NCBI RefSeq assembly: GCF_963677155.1
Contig: NZ_OY781884.1
Location: forward strand, 2,124,134 to 2,188,133
Reading direction: 5' to 3'
DNA: 64,000 nucleotides
From: an uncultured Draconibacterium sp.
Lineage (GTDB): Bacteria > Bacteroidota > Bacteroidia > Bacteroidales > Prolixibacteraceae
The position numbers and the translations under genes are program-made. Position 1 is the first letter of the stretch; every line of letters starts with the position of its first letter. The notes beneath the pieces were generated by a model, which saw only the letters and a list, made by a program, of their open reading frames with translations, was not told where the DNA came from and did no database searches. Below, in pieces: positions 9,503 through 17,502 of the stretch.

Positions 9503-10726
9503 CTATTTTGAAAACACGTTTAACCATTCCTTTACTGAAGCTTTTCTATTGAAAAAATATTCACCTATGAGCTGAGGATTCAATTGGCACTTCTTCTTGT
9601 ATTCATTAATATCCTCTAAAATTGACACAACCTGTTGACCTAAAAGATCAAATGATGAACACTCAAAAAACACCGCACCACTTTCTCTAAAACGACCATA
9701 AGGTAACCATGAGGCCGAAATCCCAATATTCCCAGCGTATAATACCTCTTGCAGAGTTCCACTCATTGCATCAGTGTTTTGCATTGTCACAAATATGTCT
9801 GATACAATACGAAGCATGGCTAGATCTTCCCAAGAAAGAAAATCTTTAAAGCAAATTATTGTGAGGTGTGAAGCGTTGATGTAGTTTTCTAATTTTGTCT
9901 CATACTCTTTGCTTAGTGCATATGTCAACGGTAGTATGATTGTTATATTTTGGCCTTTTAGTTCTTTCTCAATTGCCTTTAATGTCTTAATGTGGTTATT
10001 AGCCGAATTACCATTATTACCTATACAAATACATGTTCTATCATTCTTTATATGATATCTTTCTCTAAATGCTTTTAGAGCATTTGTGTTTCCTCGATAT
10101 GTATCGATAAGCTTGATCAATTTGAAATCGAGAAGAAACAATGCATGTCGGACTTTGTCTCTTAAGTCGAAGCCATATTTGCATAGTAGCATCTGTTCCA
10201 TTTCAACACTGGAGAGTTGAATAACATTTGCTCTACGATAAGCTCTGGTTAACCAATAGTTGCTAGTTAGTCCATTAGCACGAAAAAGATCACTTCCCCA
10301 TAGTGATATAATTATGTGACTCTTCCTAGGCAAAAATAGGAGAACGATAGCTCGTTTTATACTTAAATAGTGTACATTATGAATATCGTATTGAGTTGGC
10401 CTGGCATGCTGAACTGCCGCTAAGTAATAAAAAGCATCCAGAACACATTTAAAACTTTTTAGTCCTTGTTTATAGTTTATAAAAAAAAACAATAGTGAAT
10501 AAAATGAGAACAATGCAAATTTCGGGAAGATTTTTAAACCAAAGATTATTGATTTGAAGGTTATTCTGAATTCAATTCCATCATCGTACAGTTTCTTGCT
10601 CTTATCAGTCAATTTGATGCCATCATCACAAATCACAGAAGCAGAAAAGGAAATTTGTTCTTGCTTCAGCGAAGCTACAAGTTGATTAACATAGTTTATT
10701 GGTTTTCCTAATATTAAAATTCTCAT
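9503..10726 (-). CDS. Glycosyltransferase, GT-B-like
   Basis: This 407-residue protein begins MRILILGKPINYVNQLVASL, an N-terminal Rossmann strand. It has ISLWGSDLF near residue 140, a motif shared by GT4 and the Fuc4NAc transferase-like families. The C-terminal donor domain includes VTMQNTDAMSGTLQEVLYAG near residue 320, where a glutamate sits at the usual nucleotide-sugar binding position. It has no clear membrane segments apart from a hydrophobic stretch near residues 70-90 that may be a monotopic membrane contact. It lies 3 bases downstream of the CBS-nucleotidyltransferase gene and 4 bases upstream of the AsnB-like gene. I cannot name the sugar, and the assignment to a specific GT family is uncertain. 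Confidence 0.75.
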   Translation of the reverse strand: MRILILGKPINYVNQLVASLKQEQISFSASVICDDGIKLTDKSKKLYDDGIEFRITFKSIIFGLKIFPKFALFSFYSLLFFFINYKQGLKSFKCVLDAFYYLAAVQHARPTQYDIHNVHYLSIKRAIVLLFLPRKSHIIISLWGSDLFRANGLTSNYWLTRAYRRANVIQLSSVEMEQMLLCKYGFDLRDKVRHALFLLDFKLIKLIDTYRGNTNALKAFRERYHIKNDRTCICIGNNGNSANNHIKTLKAIEKELKGQNITIILPLTYALSKEYETKLENYINASHLTIICFKDFLSWEDLAMLRIVSDIFVTMQNTDAMSGTLQEVLYAGNIGISASWLPYGRFRESGAVFFECSSFDLLGQQVVSILEDINEYKKKCQLNPQLIGEYFFNRKASVKEWLNVFSK

Positions 10727-10729
10727 CGT

Positions 10730-11782
10730 TTATTTTTCTATATACTTTGAGTATTCACTCCATTGCCCAATATCCACCCAGCTTCCTTCAGTTACAGGAA
10801 AAACACCAACATTGTAATTCATCTTTTTAAGCTCTTTGATAAGATCCGTGATGTGAAAAAACTTATTCTCTGGGATGATGTCCAGACACTCAGGCTCTAA
10901 GATATACAATCCTGCATTGATTTGATATGTTATCTCAGGTTTCTCAGTTAGACTTTCTAGCTGGCCATTTGGTCCTGTCTCAATGGTACCATAAGGTATC
11001 TTATAGTGTTTCAATGCAGAGACAATAGTTATTTTATTCTTGTTTTCTTCATGATATTTATAAATATCTGAGAGCTCTTGGTCAATTAATATGTCACAGT
11101 TCGACACAAAGAAAGTAGAGTTGATTTTATCTTTAATTAGATGCATGGAACCAGCTGTCCCTAGAGGTTTATCTTCTTGAAAGAATTCGATTTGATAATT
11201 ACTATTGTTTAAAGTTTTAAAATAATGTTTAATCATTTCAGCTCTGTAATTTACCGAGATATAAAATGACGAACATCCTGCGCCAACAAACCGGTCCATT
11301 ATATCCTCAATAATGGTCTTCTCATGAATAGGAACCAGAGGCTTTGGAAGCACATTGGTAATAGGTTTAAGTCTGGAGCCTTTGCCCCCAGCCATGATTA
11401 CAACAGGAAGATTTAGTTTACTTACTTCGCTTTTGTGTATTTCGCCAAAGATATCCTCCCAAAAGTGGATTTTAACGATCTCATTATTCTCATCTAACAC
11501 AGGCATACATTCTATTCGAAAAGTTAGCATCTGATTCTTTATCTTCTCAAAAGAATCGGTTTTAAAAGCAACACGATTCTCTTTCCGCATAATCCTTGCG
11601 ATCTTTTCGCTTGTAGGAGTGTTGTTAATTATGGCTCTTTGAATATCCCCAAGGCTAAGTAATCCTAAATATTTACCATATTTAGTTACGATGAGGAGTT
11701 TGCGCATCGAAGCATCCATTTGCTTTAGAGCTACAATAATCTTTTCTTCACTTTCTATGAATAGATTCTTTTTATGTGCCAT
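10730..11782 (-). CDS. Sugar-phosphate nucleotidyltransferase with N-terminal CBS pair
   Basis: I take the ATG at 11782 (MAHKKNLF), giving 350 residues. A start 60 bases upstream would place 20 odd residues before the CBS domain and lie deep inside the preceding gene. Residues 1-115 form a CBS pair that may bind an adenine nucleotide. From about residue 128 the chain shows MAGGKGSRLKPITNVLPKPL, the G-x-G-x-R and PKP signatures of nucleotidyl transferases that activate hexose-1-phosphates, followed by NCDILID (metal-binding aspartates) and EKPEITYQINAGLY. The enzyme should make an NDP-sugar for the neighbouring glycosyltransferases. The base and sugar are unknown. The start overlaps the end of the SDR gene by 11 bases. 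Confidence 0.82.
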   Translation of the reverse strand: MAHKKNLFIESEEKIIVALKQMDASMRKLLIVTKYGKYLGLLSLGDIQRAIINNTPTSEKIARIMRKENRVAFKTDSFEKIKNQMLTFRIECMPVLDENNEIVKIHFWEDIFGEIHKSEVSKLNLPVVIMAGGKGSRLKPITNVLPKPLVPIHEKTIIEDIMDRFVGAGCSSFYISVNYRAEMIKHYFKTLNNSNYQIEFFQEDKPLGTAGSMHLIKDKINSTFFVSNCDILIDQELSDIYKYHEENKNKITIVSALKHYKIPYGTIETGPNGQLESLTEKPEITYQINAGLYILEPECLDIIPENKFFHITDLIKELKKMNYNVGVFPVTEGSWVDIGQWSEYSKYIEK

Positions 11783-12695
11783 ATGTCGTCTCTTTGTTGT
11801 TATGGTAGGCCTTATATAGAGAGTCGTATAAGCTAATCTCACTACCCCAGTCTAGTTCATCTCTCAGTTTGCTATTATCTCCGTAGCTTTCATCTGGTTC
11901 TTGATTACTAGGAGTTTTACTTTCTACAGTTATTTTTTTTCCAGAAATAGATATTAGCATATCTAAAATATCTTGCATCTTAAATTTCTTCCCACTACAA
12001 ATATTGTATTCAGAACCATTTTTTCCATTAATCATGATTTTTTTAATGGCTGTACACACATCTTCAACGTCTAAATAATCTCTATAGGCTTGCAAGTTCC
12101 CCACCTTTACAACTCCATTGTTGGGTGTTTTCTTGATTTTATCGATGAATGTACCGATAGCTAAACTGGAGGACATACCTGAGCCAATAATATTAAATGG
12201 TCTCGCAATTACTATTGGCAGACCATCTCGTTGTAGGATATATTTGGAAAGGAGTTTCTGCAAATGCTTGCTAAAACCGTAATCATTTATGTATAATGGG
12301 GAAGCATCTTCTTTTAGTGGAAAATTTTTGTTAATACCATATTCAGCTGCCGATCCTATCAAAACAATTCGTTTTACATTACAGTCAAAAGAATTAATAC
12401 ATTCTAAAAGGTTAAGGGGGCCCAAAAAATTTGTGTTAACAAATTGAGAGAGTTTTGAGCCTGAAATTTGTCCTGCAAAATTCACAATGTATTCTGGATT
12501 TACGGATTTTAGCACCGAACATAAACCACTAAAATTATTAAGATCGACCTTAAATTTGTTTTTTGAGTTTATATATTCAGCATTATCATTATTTATATGA
12601 TAAATATTTGTGCTGTCAAATCCTTTCCCGTTTAGAAAATGGACAAAATGGCTTCCTAAAAAACCACTACTTCCAATTAATAATATTTCTCCCAT
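11772..12695 (-). CDS. NAD-dependent sugar epimerase/dehydratase (extended SDR)
   Basis: This 307-residue extended short-chain dehydrogenase starts with the NAD-binding motif LLIGSSGFLGSHF at residues 5-17. VLIGSAAEYG near residue 113 supplies the catalytic serine/threonine region. YGFSKHLQKL near residue 140 is the YxxxK active-site pair, and ARPFNIIGSGMSS is typical of the nucleotide-sugar branch (GalE/RmlD/Gmd relatives). The C-terminal domain that decides the sugar is too divergent to name. It probably acts on an NDP-sugar made by the nucleotidyltransferase encoded just downstream, with which it overlaps by 11 bases. Its own start overlaps the stop of the FkbM gene by 1 base (TAATG). Confidence 0.85.
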   Translation of the reverse strand: MGEILLIGSSGFLGSHFVHFLNGKGFDSTNIYHINNDNAEYINSKNKFKVDLNNFSGLCSVLKSVNPEYIVNFAGQISGSKLSQFVNTNFLGPLNLLECINSFDCNVKRIVLIGSAAEYGINKNFPLKEDASPLYINDYGFSKHLQKLLSKYILQRDGLPIVIARPFNIIGSGMSSSLAIGTFIDKIKKTPNNGVVKVGNLQAYRDYLDVEDVCTAIKKIMINGKNGSEYNICSGKKFKMQDILDMLISISGKKITVESKTPSNQEPDESYGDNSKLRDELDWGSEISLYDSLYKAYHNNKETTYGT

Positions 12696-13558
12696 TAGTT
12701 TGATTTAAGCAGGTCATTTTTTATTGCTTCAATATGAGTAATAATATCAAAATGAGACCTTTTGTAGTCATGATTACTCAAATCGAAATCAGCAAAAGCG
12801 CCACTCTTGATGATATATCTGAAATTGTTGTCTTCTAATGTTTTAAAGAGTCTCGACAATTCCTGTTCTCCTTCTTTATATGAATGATATTCAATAACTA
12901 ATCGGTCTACCTTTTTAAGTAAGTTCCCACAATCTTGTAATACTTTAACTTCTACACCTTCGATATCTATTTTGATAAGGTCTATTTGTTGAGTTTCGTT
13001 TTCAATTAATGTTTTGAGACGTATAGCTGGGATTTTTGTTGGTATTGTTTGAAATCCATTCGGTTTGAGGAATGAACTTACCTGCCCCCCCCTATCACAA
13101 TAAAATACAAGATGCCCTTCTTCGTTAGATATCGCATTATTATAGGCGTGAACGTTAGTCAAATTATTTATCTTAATATTCTCTTCAAGAGCTTTGAATA
13201 CAATAGGGTTAGGCTCGTAGGCTTTTATCTCTGCATTTGGGTATCTGCTTTTGTAATACAGTGAAGCAATCCCCATATTTGCTCCGAGGTCATAGATTAG
13301 TGGATTAGCTGAGTCAAAACACACAGCATGTGTTTCGTTTACGAATAAATCAGTGTACATTTGTGAAGCGCTGTCAAAATTCGTTATTGATATTTGGTAA
13401 TTACCTATTATAATAATAGAAGACTTGTATTTTTCTTGTCTTTTATATTTTCTTCTTGCTTTCTTAACCGCTCTATATTCTTTCTTATTATCAATTTTAT
13501 TAGCTTTAAGCCCTATTGGTAGTAGTAATAGGTTTATTATATCTTCAATAATTTTCAT
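12695..13558 (-). CDS. FkbM-family SAM-dependent methyltransferase
   Basis: The 287-residue protein has a class I methyltransferase core. Motif I is IYDLGANMGIASLYYKSR near residue 85, an acidic loop with AYEPNP follows, and DLIKIDIEGVEVKVL near residue 190 is the hallmark of the FkbM family. Family members O-methylate sugar hydroxyls in macrolides, LPS and capsules. A basic N-terminal segment (residues 20-45) with a short hydrophobic start may be a membrane or partner contact. The gene lies 12 bases downstream of the 4,6-dehydratase-like gene and is coupled to the SDR gene by a 1-base overlap. I infer O-methylation of a residue in the same glycan. Confidence 0.85.
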   Translation of the reverse strand: MKIIEDIINLLLLPIGLKANKIDNKKEYRAVKKARRKYKRQEKYKSSIIIIGNYQISITNFDSASQMYTDLFVNETHAVCFDSANPLIYDLGANMGIASLYYKSRYPNAEIKAYEPNPIVFKALEENIKINNLTNVHAYNNAISNEEGHLVFYCDRGGQVSSFLKPNGFQTIPTKIPAIRLKTLIENETQQIDLIKIDIEGVEVKVLQDCGNLLKKVDRLVIEYHSYKEGEQELSRLFKTLEDNNFRYIIKSGAFADFDLSNHDYKRSHFDIITHIEAIKNDLLKSN

Positions 13559-13570
13559 TGGGAAGTGATA

Positions 13571-14752
13571 TTACATTTTTGAATCTAAGTACTTACCAGT
13601 CTCTTTGTGAACAAAGTCTGGAATCATGGAGTGAAACAAATCGACCAAACTTTCTTTAGTCCATTTATGTTCGTTTAATGCTTTGGTTATTTGTCTCTCA
13701 AATCCAATGAGTTTGTCCTCATTATAAACTAATCGATTCTTGATGATACCCAAGTTCTTAAAACGTGCCAAGTCAAGCTCTTCATTATTAGTATAAAATT
13801 CTTCAAAGGCTTTCTCTCCTGAGGTATCACTTTTTGTAAAAAGGCAAGGCCATTTACCATCTTCGGGTATGGTTGCGGTTAATTCCCTGGCTTCATCCTC
13901 ATTAGTACAAATAAATGGAACATATCCTTTTTCTTTTAAATACCTTTTGGCAATATCGGCAAATGTTATCAGATGCAGTTCGTCACTCAACTTTGGAAAG
14001 AAAATATCACGATTTTCACCAAAAATGCACGACATTAAGCATAGTTCGCCTGATTCCTTAGGCAATACAAAATAACGCTTAATATCGTCTGGCGCCACAA
14101 TAGGTTGTTGTTTTTCAAGTCGTCGGTTAAAACTATATAATAAAGACCCATCAGAAAATGCAACATTGGCGAAACGAGCCATTGATATGTCAATATCTTT
14201 TGATCTTCGCATTACAAACATTTCCATAATCCGTTTTGATGCTCCCATCATACTAACCGGATTAGCCGCTTTGTCTGTTGAAACGCAAAAATATTTTTTG
14301 GTGCCTTTAGCAACTGCCTGTTTTATGGTTTTGTCGGTATTAAATATATTTACCTTAATCATTCGCATTAGAGTAAACGGATCTTTTTCGCTACGTACGT
14401 GTTTTAATGCAGACAAATTTAGAATATAGTCGTATTTCCCATCAGCCTCCCAAAATGCGTCATATTCATCCGAACCTACATCTAACGCAAATGTTCTAAA
14501 ATCTCCTTCAATATATCCAAATGAACTTCTTATATCTCTAACCAGTTCAGATAAATTGTTTTCGCTAATATCAACAACATGGAGCTTATTAGGCTTTCTT
14601 TTGAATATCTCCTTGGTAACAGCCTGCCCTATGGAGCCAGCTCCACCTATTACAAGAAATCCGGATGAAGAAACGATAGACCTCAACTCCTTTTCGTGTT
14701 CAGAGACATCTTTTTCAAACAATTCTGCAGTTCTTCCGATGAGTTTTAACAT
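13571..14752 (-). CDS. UDP-HexNAc 4,6-dehydratase-like (polysaccharide biosynthesis protein, CapD/PseB type)
   Basis: I place the start at 14752 (MLKLIGRT; 393 residues). The longer frame to 14917 would add 55 hydrophobic, non-family residues, while a perfect -7 promoter box lies at 14786-14793, just upstream of the chosen ATG. VIGGAGSIGQAV near residue 40 is the NAD(P)-binding motif. LSALKHVRSEKDP and STDKAANPVSMMGASKRIME are signatures of soluble UDP-GlcNAc 4,6-dehydratases, with Met-x3-Lys in place of Tyr-x3-Lys as is normal for this branch. It likely makes a 4-keto-6-deoxy-HexNAc intermediate. As the first gene of the leftward operon it feeds the downstream SDR, nucleotidyltransferase and glycosyltransferase. 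Confidence 0.83.
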   Translation of the reverse strand: MLKLIGRTAELFEKDVSEHEKELRSIVSSSGFLVIGGAGSIGQAVTKEIFKRKPNKLHVVDISENNLSELVRDIRSSFGYIEGDFRTFALDVGSDEYDAFWEADGKYDYILNLSALKHVRSEKDPFTLMRMIKVNIFNTDKTIKQAVAKGTKKYFCVSTDKAANPVSMMGASKRIMEMFVMRRSKDIDISMARFANVAFSDGSLLYSFNRRLEKQQPIVAPDDIKRYFVLPKESGELCLMSCIFGENRDIFFPKLSDELHLITFADIAKRYLKEKGYVPFICTNEDEARELTATIPEDGKWPCLFTKSDTSGEKAFEEFYTNNEELDLARFKNLGIIKNRLVYNEDKLIGFERQITKALNEHKWTKESLVDLFHSMIPDFVHKETGKYLDSKM

Positions 14753-14785
14753 ACACCTACCAATATATAATATCTTCTTTAACCA

Positions 14786-14793
14786 CAAATGTA
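14786..14793 (-). promoter_or_regulatory. -7 box of the leftward glycan operon
   Basis: On the minus strand the bases read TACATTTG, a perfect match to the Bacteroidota -7 consensus TAnnTTTG, 33 bases before the ATG at 14752. I see no convincing -33 TTTG at 19-22 bases further upstream. It supports the shorter start of the dehydratase gene. Confidence 0.45.
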
Positions 14794-14929
14794 CAATAAA
14801 TACAATTTGATACATAGGGAAGTTCGAGTCGGTATTCTTTCGTTCAAATATTAGTTCTAAACTTGAAAGCAAAAAGTATGTGATTGAGTTCAACAAAATC
14901 TCTTTGCGATACATCATATCTCGTTCTAA

Positions 14930-15511
14930 TTCACACTATCGCTATTGTTCCCATTCACTGATGTGTATAGATTATTCATGGACGTATTCATATCCCAAAC
15001 GCCTTGTTCTCCACTTCTTCCAGAAGGATTTTGCATCCTTATAACTGAAAAACATCAAACACCAAACTCACAAACCACACCTGTTTTATAGCAACCTGTA
15101 TAGCATTTCTCAAATCCAGTGGTAGTTTTTCTTAAACCACACCTCCTTTTTAATTTACCAGGGGTACATTTACCTCAACCACACCTCCATCGACTTTTGG
15201 GCAAGGTACTTTTTCATTTGGGGCAGCTTCATTTTCAATTACGGGACCTCAAATCAGCCACGGATTACTTGCTTTTACCTGACTACAACTCTTTTAACGC
15301 TGTCACCTGTCATTCTATACAAAAAGTCAAGCTTTTATATAACATAAGCAGGAAATATAAAAACACATTAATAACTATTGTGCAAAATAAATGATTGTCG
15401 TAACTTTTCATCTGTTAACGCGAAAATGCACCATGCAATTGAATCCCTTTTATTTATCAACCTTCAACTCATGGTCTTTCCGCCGAATATTAATTTCAAA
15501 ATTTAAAACCG
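14930..15511. other. Non-coding spacer with three copies of AACCACACC
   Basis: No gene can be supported here. The frames that stay open are short and have no sensible composition. AACCACACC occurs at 15073-15081, 15135-15143 and 15177-15185; read on the minus strand it is GGTGTGGTT. The spacings are unequal (62 and 42 bases), so it is not a regular array. The region separates two leftward polysaccharide operons and could be a decayed gene or a long untranslated leader. Confidence 0.5.
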
Positions 15512-16164
15512 ATGAAAGGAAAATCGATTAACAACTTTATGGAAGATTGTCGTATTACAATTTTTAATGCGGCCGACGATGAAATTATCAGCACACGTTT
15601 TGCACCCTTTGGATACGACGAAACAAAACACCAAAGCAACAAAACACTGTACCAGGAAACCACAGACATTATTGCTCAAAACAAAATCGAACACGCCGAA
15701 TACGACGCGGCACGTATCGATTTTAACGATGCGGTTGATGCTGCCCGTAAAATTTACAGCAACATTACACGTTCGCTCCAGTATTGGTACGGCCCCGAAA
15801 CCCGGGAAGCTTTAAAACTGGGGCTATATAACAACAAAATAGCACGCTATGCCGATTTTGTTCAGGCAGGAAAAGAATTCTACACCGAACTCATTAAACA
15901 TCCGGATGTAATGGAAAAGCTAGTTCCCTTTGGCCATACACAGAAAAATATAGCTGAATACCAAACAAATATTAACAGCTAGATGACCTGCGTGCCAAAC
16001 GCGAAAAAGAAAGCGGCGATGCACAATACTATGTTAAAGTCAGAAACGCCAAAATGGACGAACTGGCCGATATAGTGGCCGATATTAAACGCCTTGGCAA
16101 ACTCGTCTTCACCGAAGACGAAGCTCAATACCTCGAAAAACTGGGGATATTGGTAAAATCATAA
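15512..16164 (+). pseudogene. Frameshifted helical hypothetical gene
   Basis: The first frame encodes 156 residues (MKGKSINNFMEDCRI start) and stops with TAG at 15980. Dropping back one frame at exactly that point continues DDLRAKREKESGDAQYY and runs to a TAA at 16162-16164, ending LEKLGILVKS. Both halves are charged, alpha-helical and similar in composition, so the natural product was probably about 217 residues and one base is missing near 15980. I do not recognise the family. The protein has no signal peptide or membrane segment. It sits alone on the plus strand between two leftward glycan operons. Whether the shift is genuine decay or a sequencing error cannot be decided from one copy. 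Confidence 0.6.
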
Positions 16165-16214
16165 CTTCAAGCAGCCCCTTGTTTGCAAAAAAACCACAGT
16201 CGATAAAATATTAC

Positions 16215-16283
16215 AGGGCTGAAAGTCCGTAATAATTTAGCCTCGGGCGAACAAACCGCCGGATGGCGGGAAGTGTCGCCCGG
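16215..16283. repeat. REP-like nested palindrome
   Basis: A GC-rich nested hairpin has outer arms GGGCGA (16247-16252) and TCGCCC (16275-16280) and inner arms CCGCC and GGCGG around GGAT. It is preceded by a small stem in GGGCTGAAAGTCC. The composition differs sharply from the AT-rich surroundings. It resembles the repetitive extragenic palindromes often dispersed in genomes of this phylum, but only one copy lies in the window. Confidence 0.4.
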
Positions 16284-16401
16284 GGTTAATGAAAAGCATT
16301 AAAACAGGCGCAAATGCGAAAATTGATTGAAAATGAAATCTGCCATGCGCCTTATATCGAAACCTTTCTTCATAAATTGAATGAAAAATATTTGTATAGA
16401 G

Positions 16402-16434
16402 AGGGCCGCTCAACTGGGGAGAAAAGCGGCCCCC
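16402..16434. repeat. GC-rich hairpin downstream of wbpB
   Basis: GGGCCGC and GCGGCCC form a perfect 7-bp stem around a 16-base loop, about 60 bases past the leftward wbpB stop. There is no run of T on either strand, so it is not a classic terminator. It may protect the 3' end of the operon mRNA or be another dispersed palindrome. The whole 16165-16491 spacer contains no supportable gene. Confidence 0.4.
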
Positions 16435-16491
16435 CATAACAAAGCCAGGGAACTATTAGATTAAGCCCTTTAAGAATGAATGGAGAAGATA

Positions 16492-17394
16492 TCATAAACT
16501 CCCACAGGCTCGAATTTGTTCTGTCAACTGAATACTCTCCCTCACATCCTCAACTCCAAAACCATTCCCGGCTAAAATATGGCGGTACGATTCGGTATGA
16601 AGGTCGGTAAAGCCATCAGTAAAGTCGATTTCTTCATCGTTAACTTTAATCGAACGAAAAGTTCTTTTTCCTGCTCGTACTACTTGATCAGGCAAATCAT
16701 GCTCATCGAGACTTAAGTTCCAGTTTACCTCGGCATTCGCGAGTTTTAAAGTTCCGGCTGCTTTAAATGGTTCGTAAATATTTACCTTGCACTCGCGCAA
16801 ACTGCCAAATATCCAGATCAGCATATCAAACAGGTGAATGCCTATGTTGGTAGCAATCCCTCCTGATTTTTGCACATCGCCTTTCCAGCTTTTAAAATAC
16901 CACTTTCCTCGGGTGGTGATATAGTTTAGATCAATCTCGTAAAATTTATCCTTACCGGCGAGGTCGACTTTCCTTTTTAGTTCGACAATGGCCGGATGAT
17001 GACGAAGTTGCAAAATGGAGTAAACGCGTTTTCCGGTTTCTGCTTCTATATCTTTGATAATCCGCATTTCGTTGGGATGTATCACCATGGGTTTTTCACA
17101 AATGGCATCGGCACCGTTCCTTAACGCAAAACGAATGTGCGAAGGATGCATATAATTGGGCGTGCATATACTTACGTAATCAATCGGCTTTTCAGCCATG
17201 CGCTGATCATCCATAAACCGGTCAAGGTTTTCGTGCTCCATAAAAAACTCTGCATTGGGGAAATAATTGTCCATTTTGCCCATCACATCAAAACGATCAG
17301 AAGCACAAACCAGCTGATTGCCAGTCTCCTTAATGGCTCTCATGTGCCGTTCAGCGACATACCCGGCTGCCCCTATTACTACAAAACGTTTCAT
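16492..17394 (-). CDS. wbpB: UDP-GlcNAcA 3-dehydrogenase (Gfo/Idh/MocA family)
   Basis: I choose the ATG at 17394 (MKRFVVIGAAGYVAERHMRA; 300 residues), because family members begin exactly at this Rossmann strand. The longer frame adds 11 residues before it. GAAGYVAERH is the NAD-binding motif, DAICEKPMVI near residue 92 is the EKP signature of Gfo/Idh/MocA proteins, and GGIATNIGIHLFDML holds the catalytic aspartate/histidine helix. In the Wbp pathway WbpB oxidises C3 of UDP-N-acetylglucosaminuronate, with the reduced cofactor recycled through 2-oxoglutarate. It is the last gene of the wbpE-D-A-B operon, 108 bases after wbpA. Operon context makes the name secure. Confidence 0.87.
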   Translation of the reverse strand: MKRFVVIGAAGYVAERHMRAIKETGNQLVCASDRFDVMGKMDNYFPNAEFFMEHENLDRFMDDQRMAEKPIDYVSICTPNYMHPSHIRFALRNGADAICEKPMVIHPNEMRIIKDIEAETGKRVYSILQLRHHPAIVELKRKVDLAGKDKFYEIDLNYITTRGKWYFKSWKGDVQKSGGIATNIGIHLFDMLIWIFGSLRECKVNIYEPFKAAGTLKLANAEVNWNLSLDEHDLPDQVVRAGKRTFRSIKVNDEEIDFTDGFTDLHTESYRHILAGNGFGVEDVRESIQLTEQIRACGSL

Positions 17395-17502
17395 TCTTTT
17401 GTTTAATGTAATCTCTGTGCCACTCACTATAATCCATGCTTATGTTGCGCTAAAGTGAAAACAAGTTTTAAGCAGAAGATCACGGAGAATTATAAAGTAA
17501 AT

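Noticed and set aside
14753-14917. N-terminal extension of the 4,6-dehydratase-like protein
   Set aside because: The 55 added residues are unlike the family, and an exact -7 promoter box lies within them.
15119-15394. Plus-strand 91-residue frame in the glycan spacer
   Set aside because: Composition rich in His, Leu and Pro comes from the ACCACACCTCC repeats; no start signal, no domain and no coding pattern.
16237-16437. Minus-strand 66-residue frame over the REP-like hairpins
   Set aside because: It is generated by the GC-rich palindromes and has no family look.
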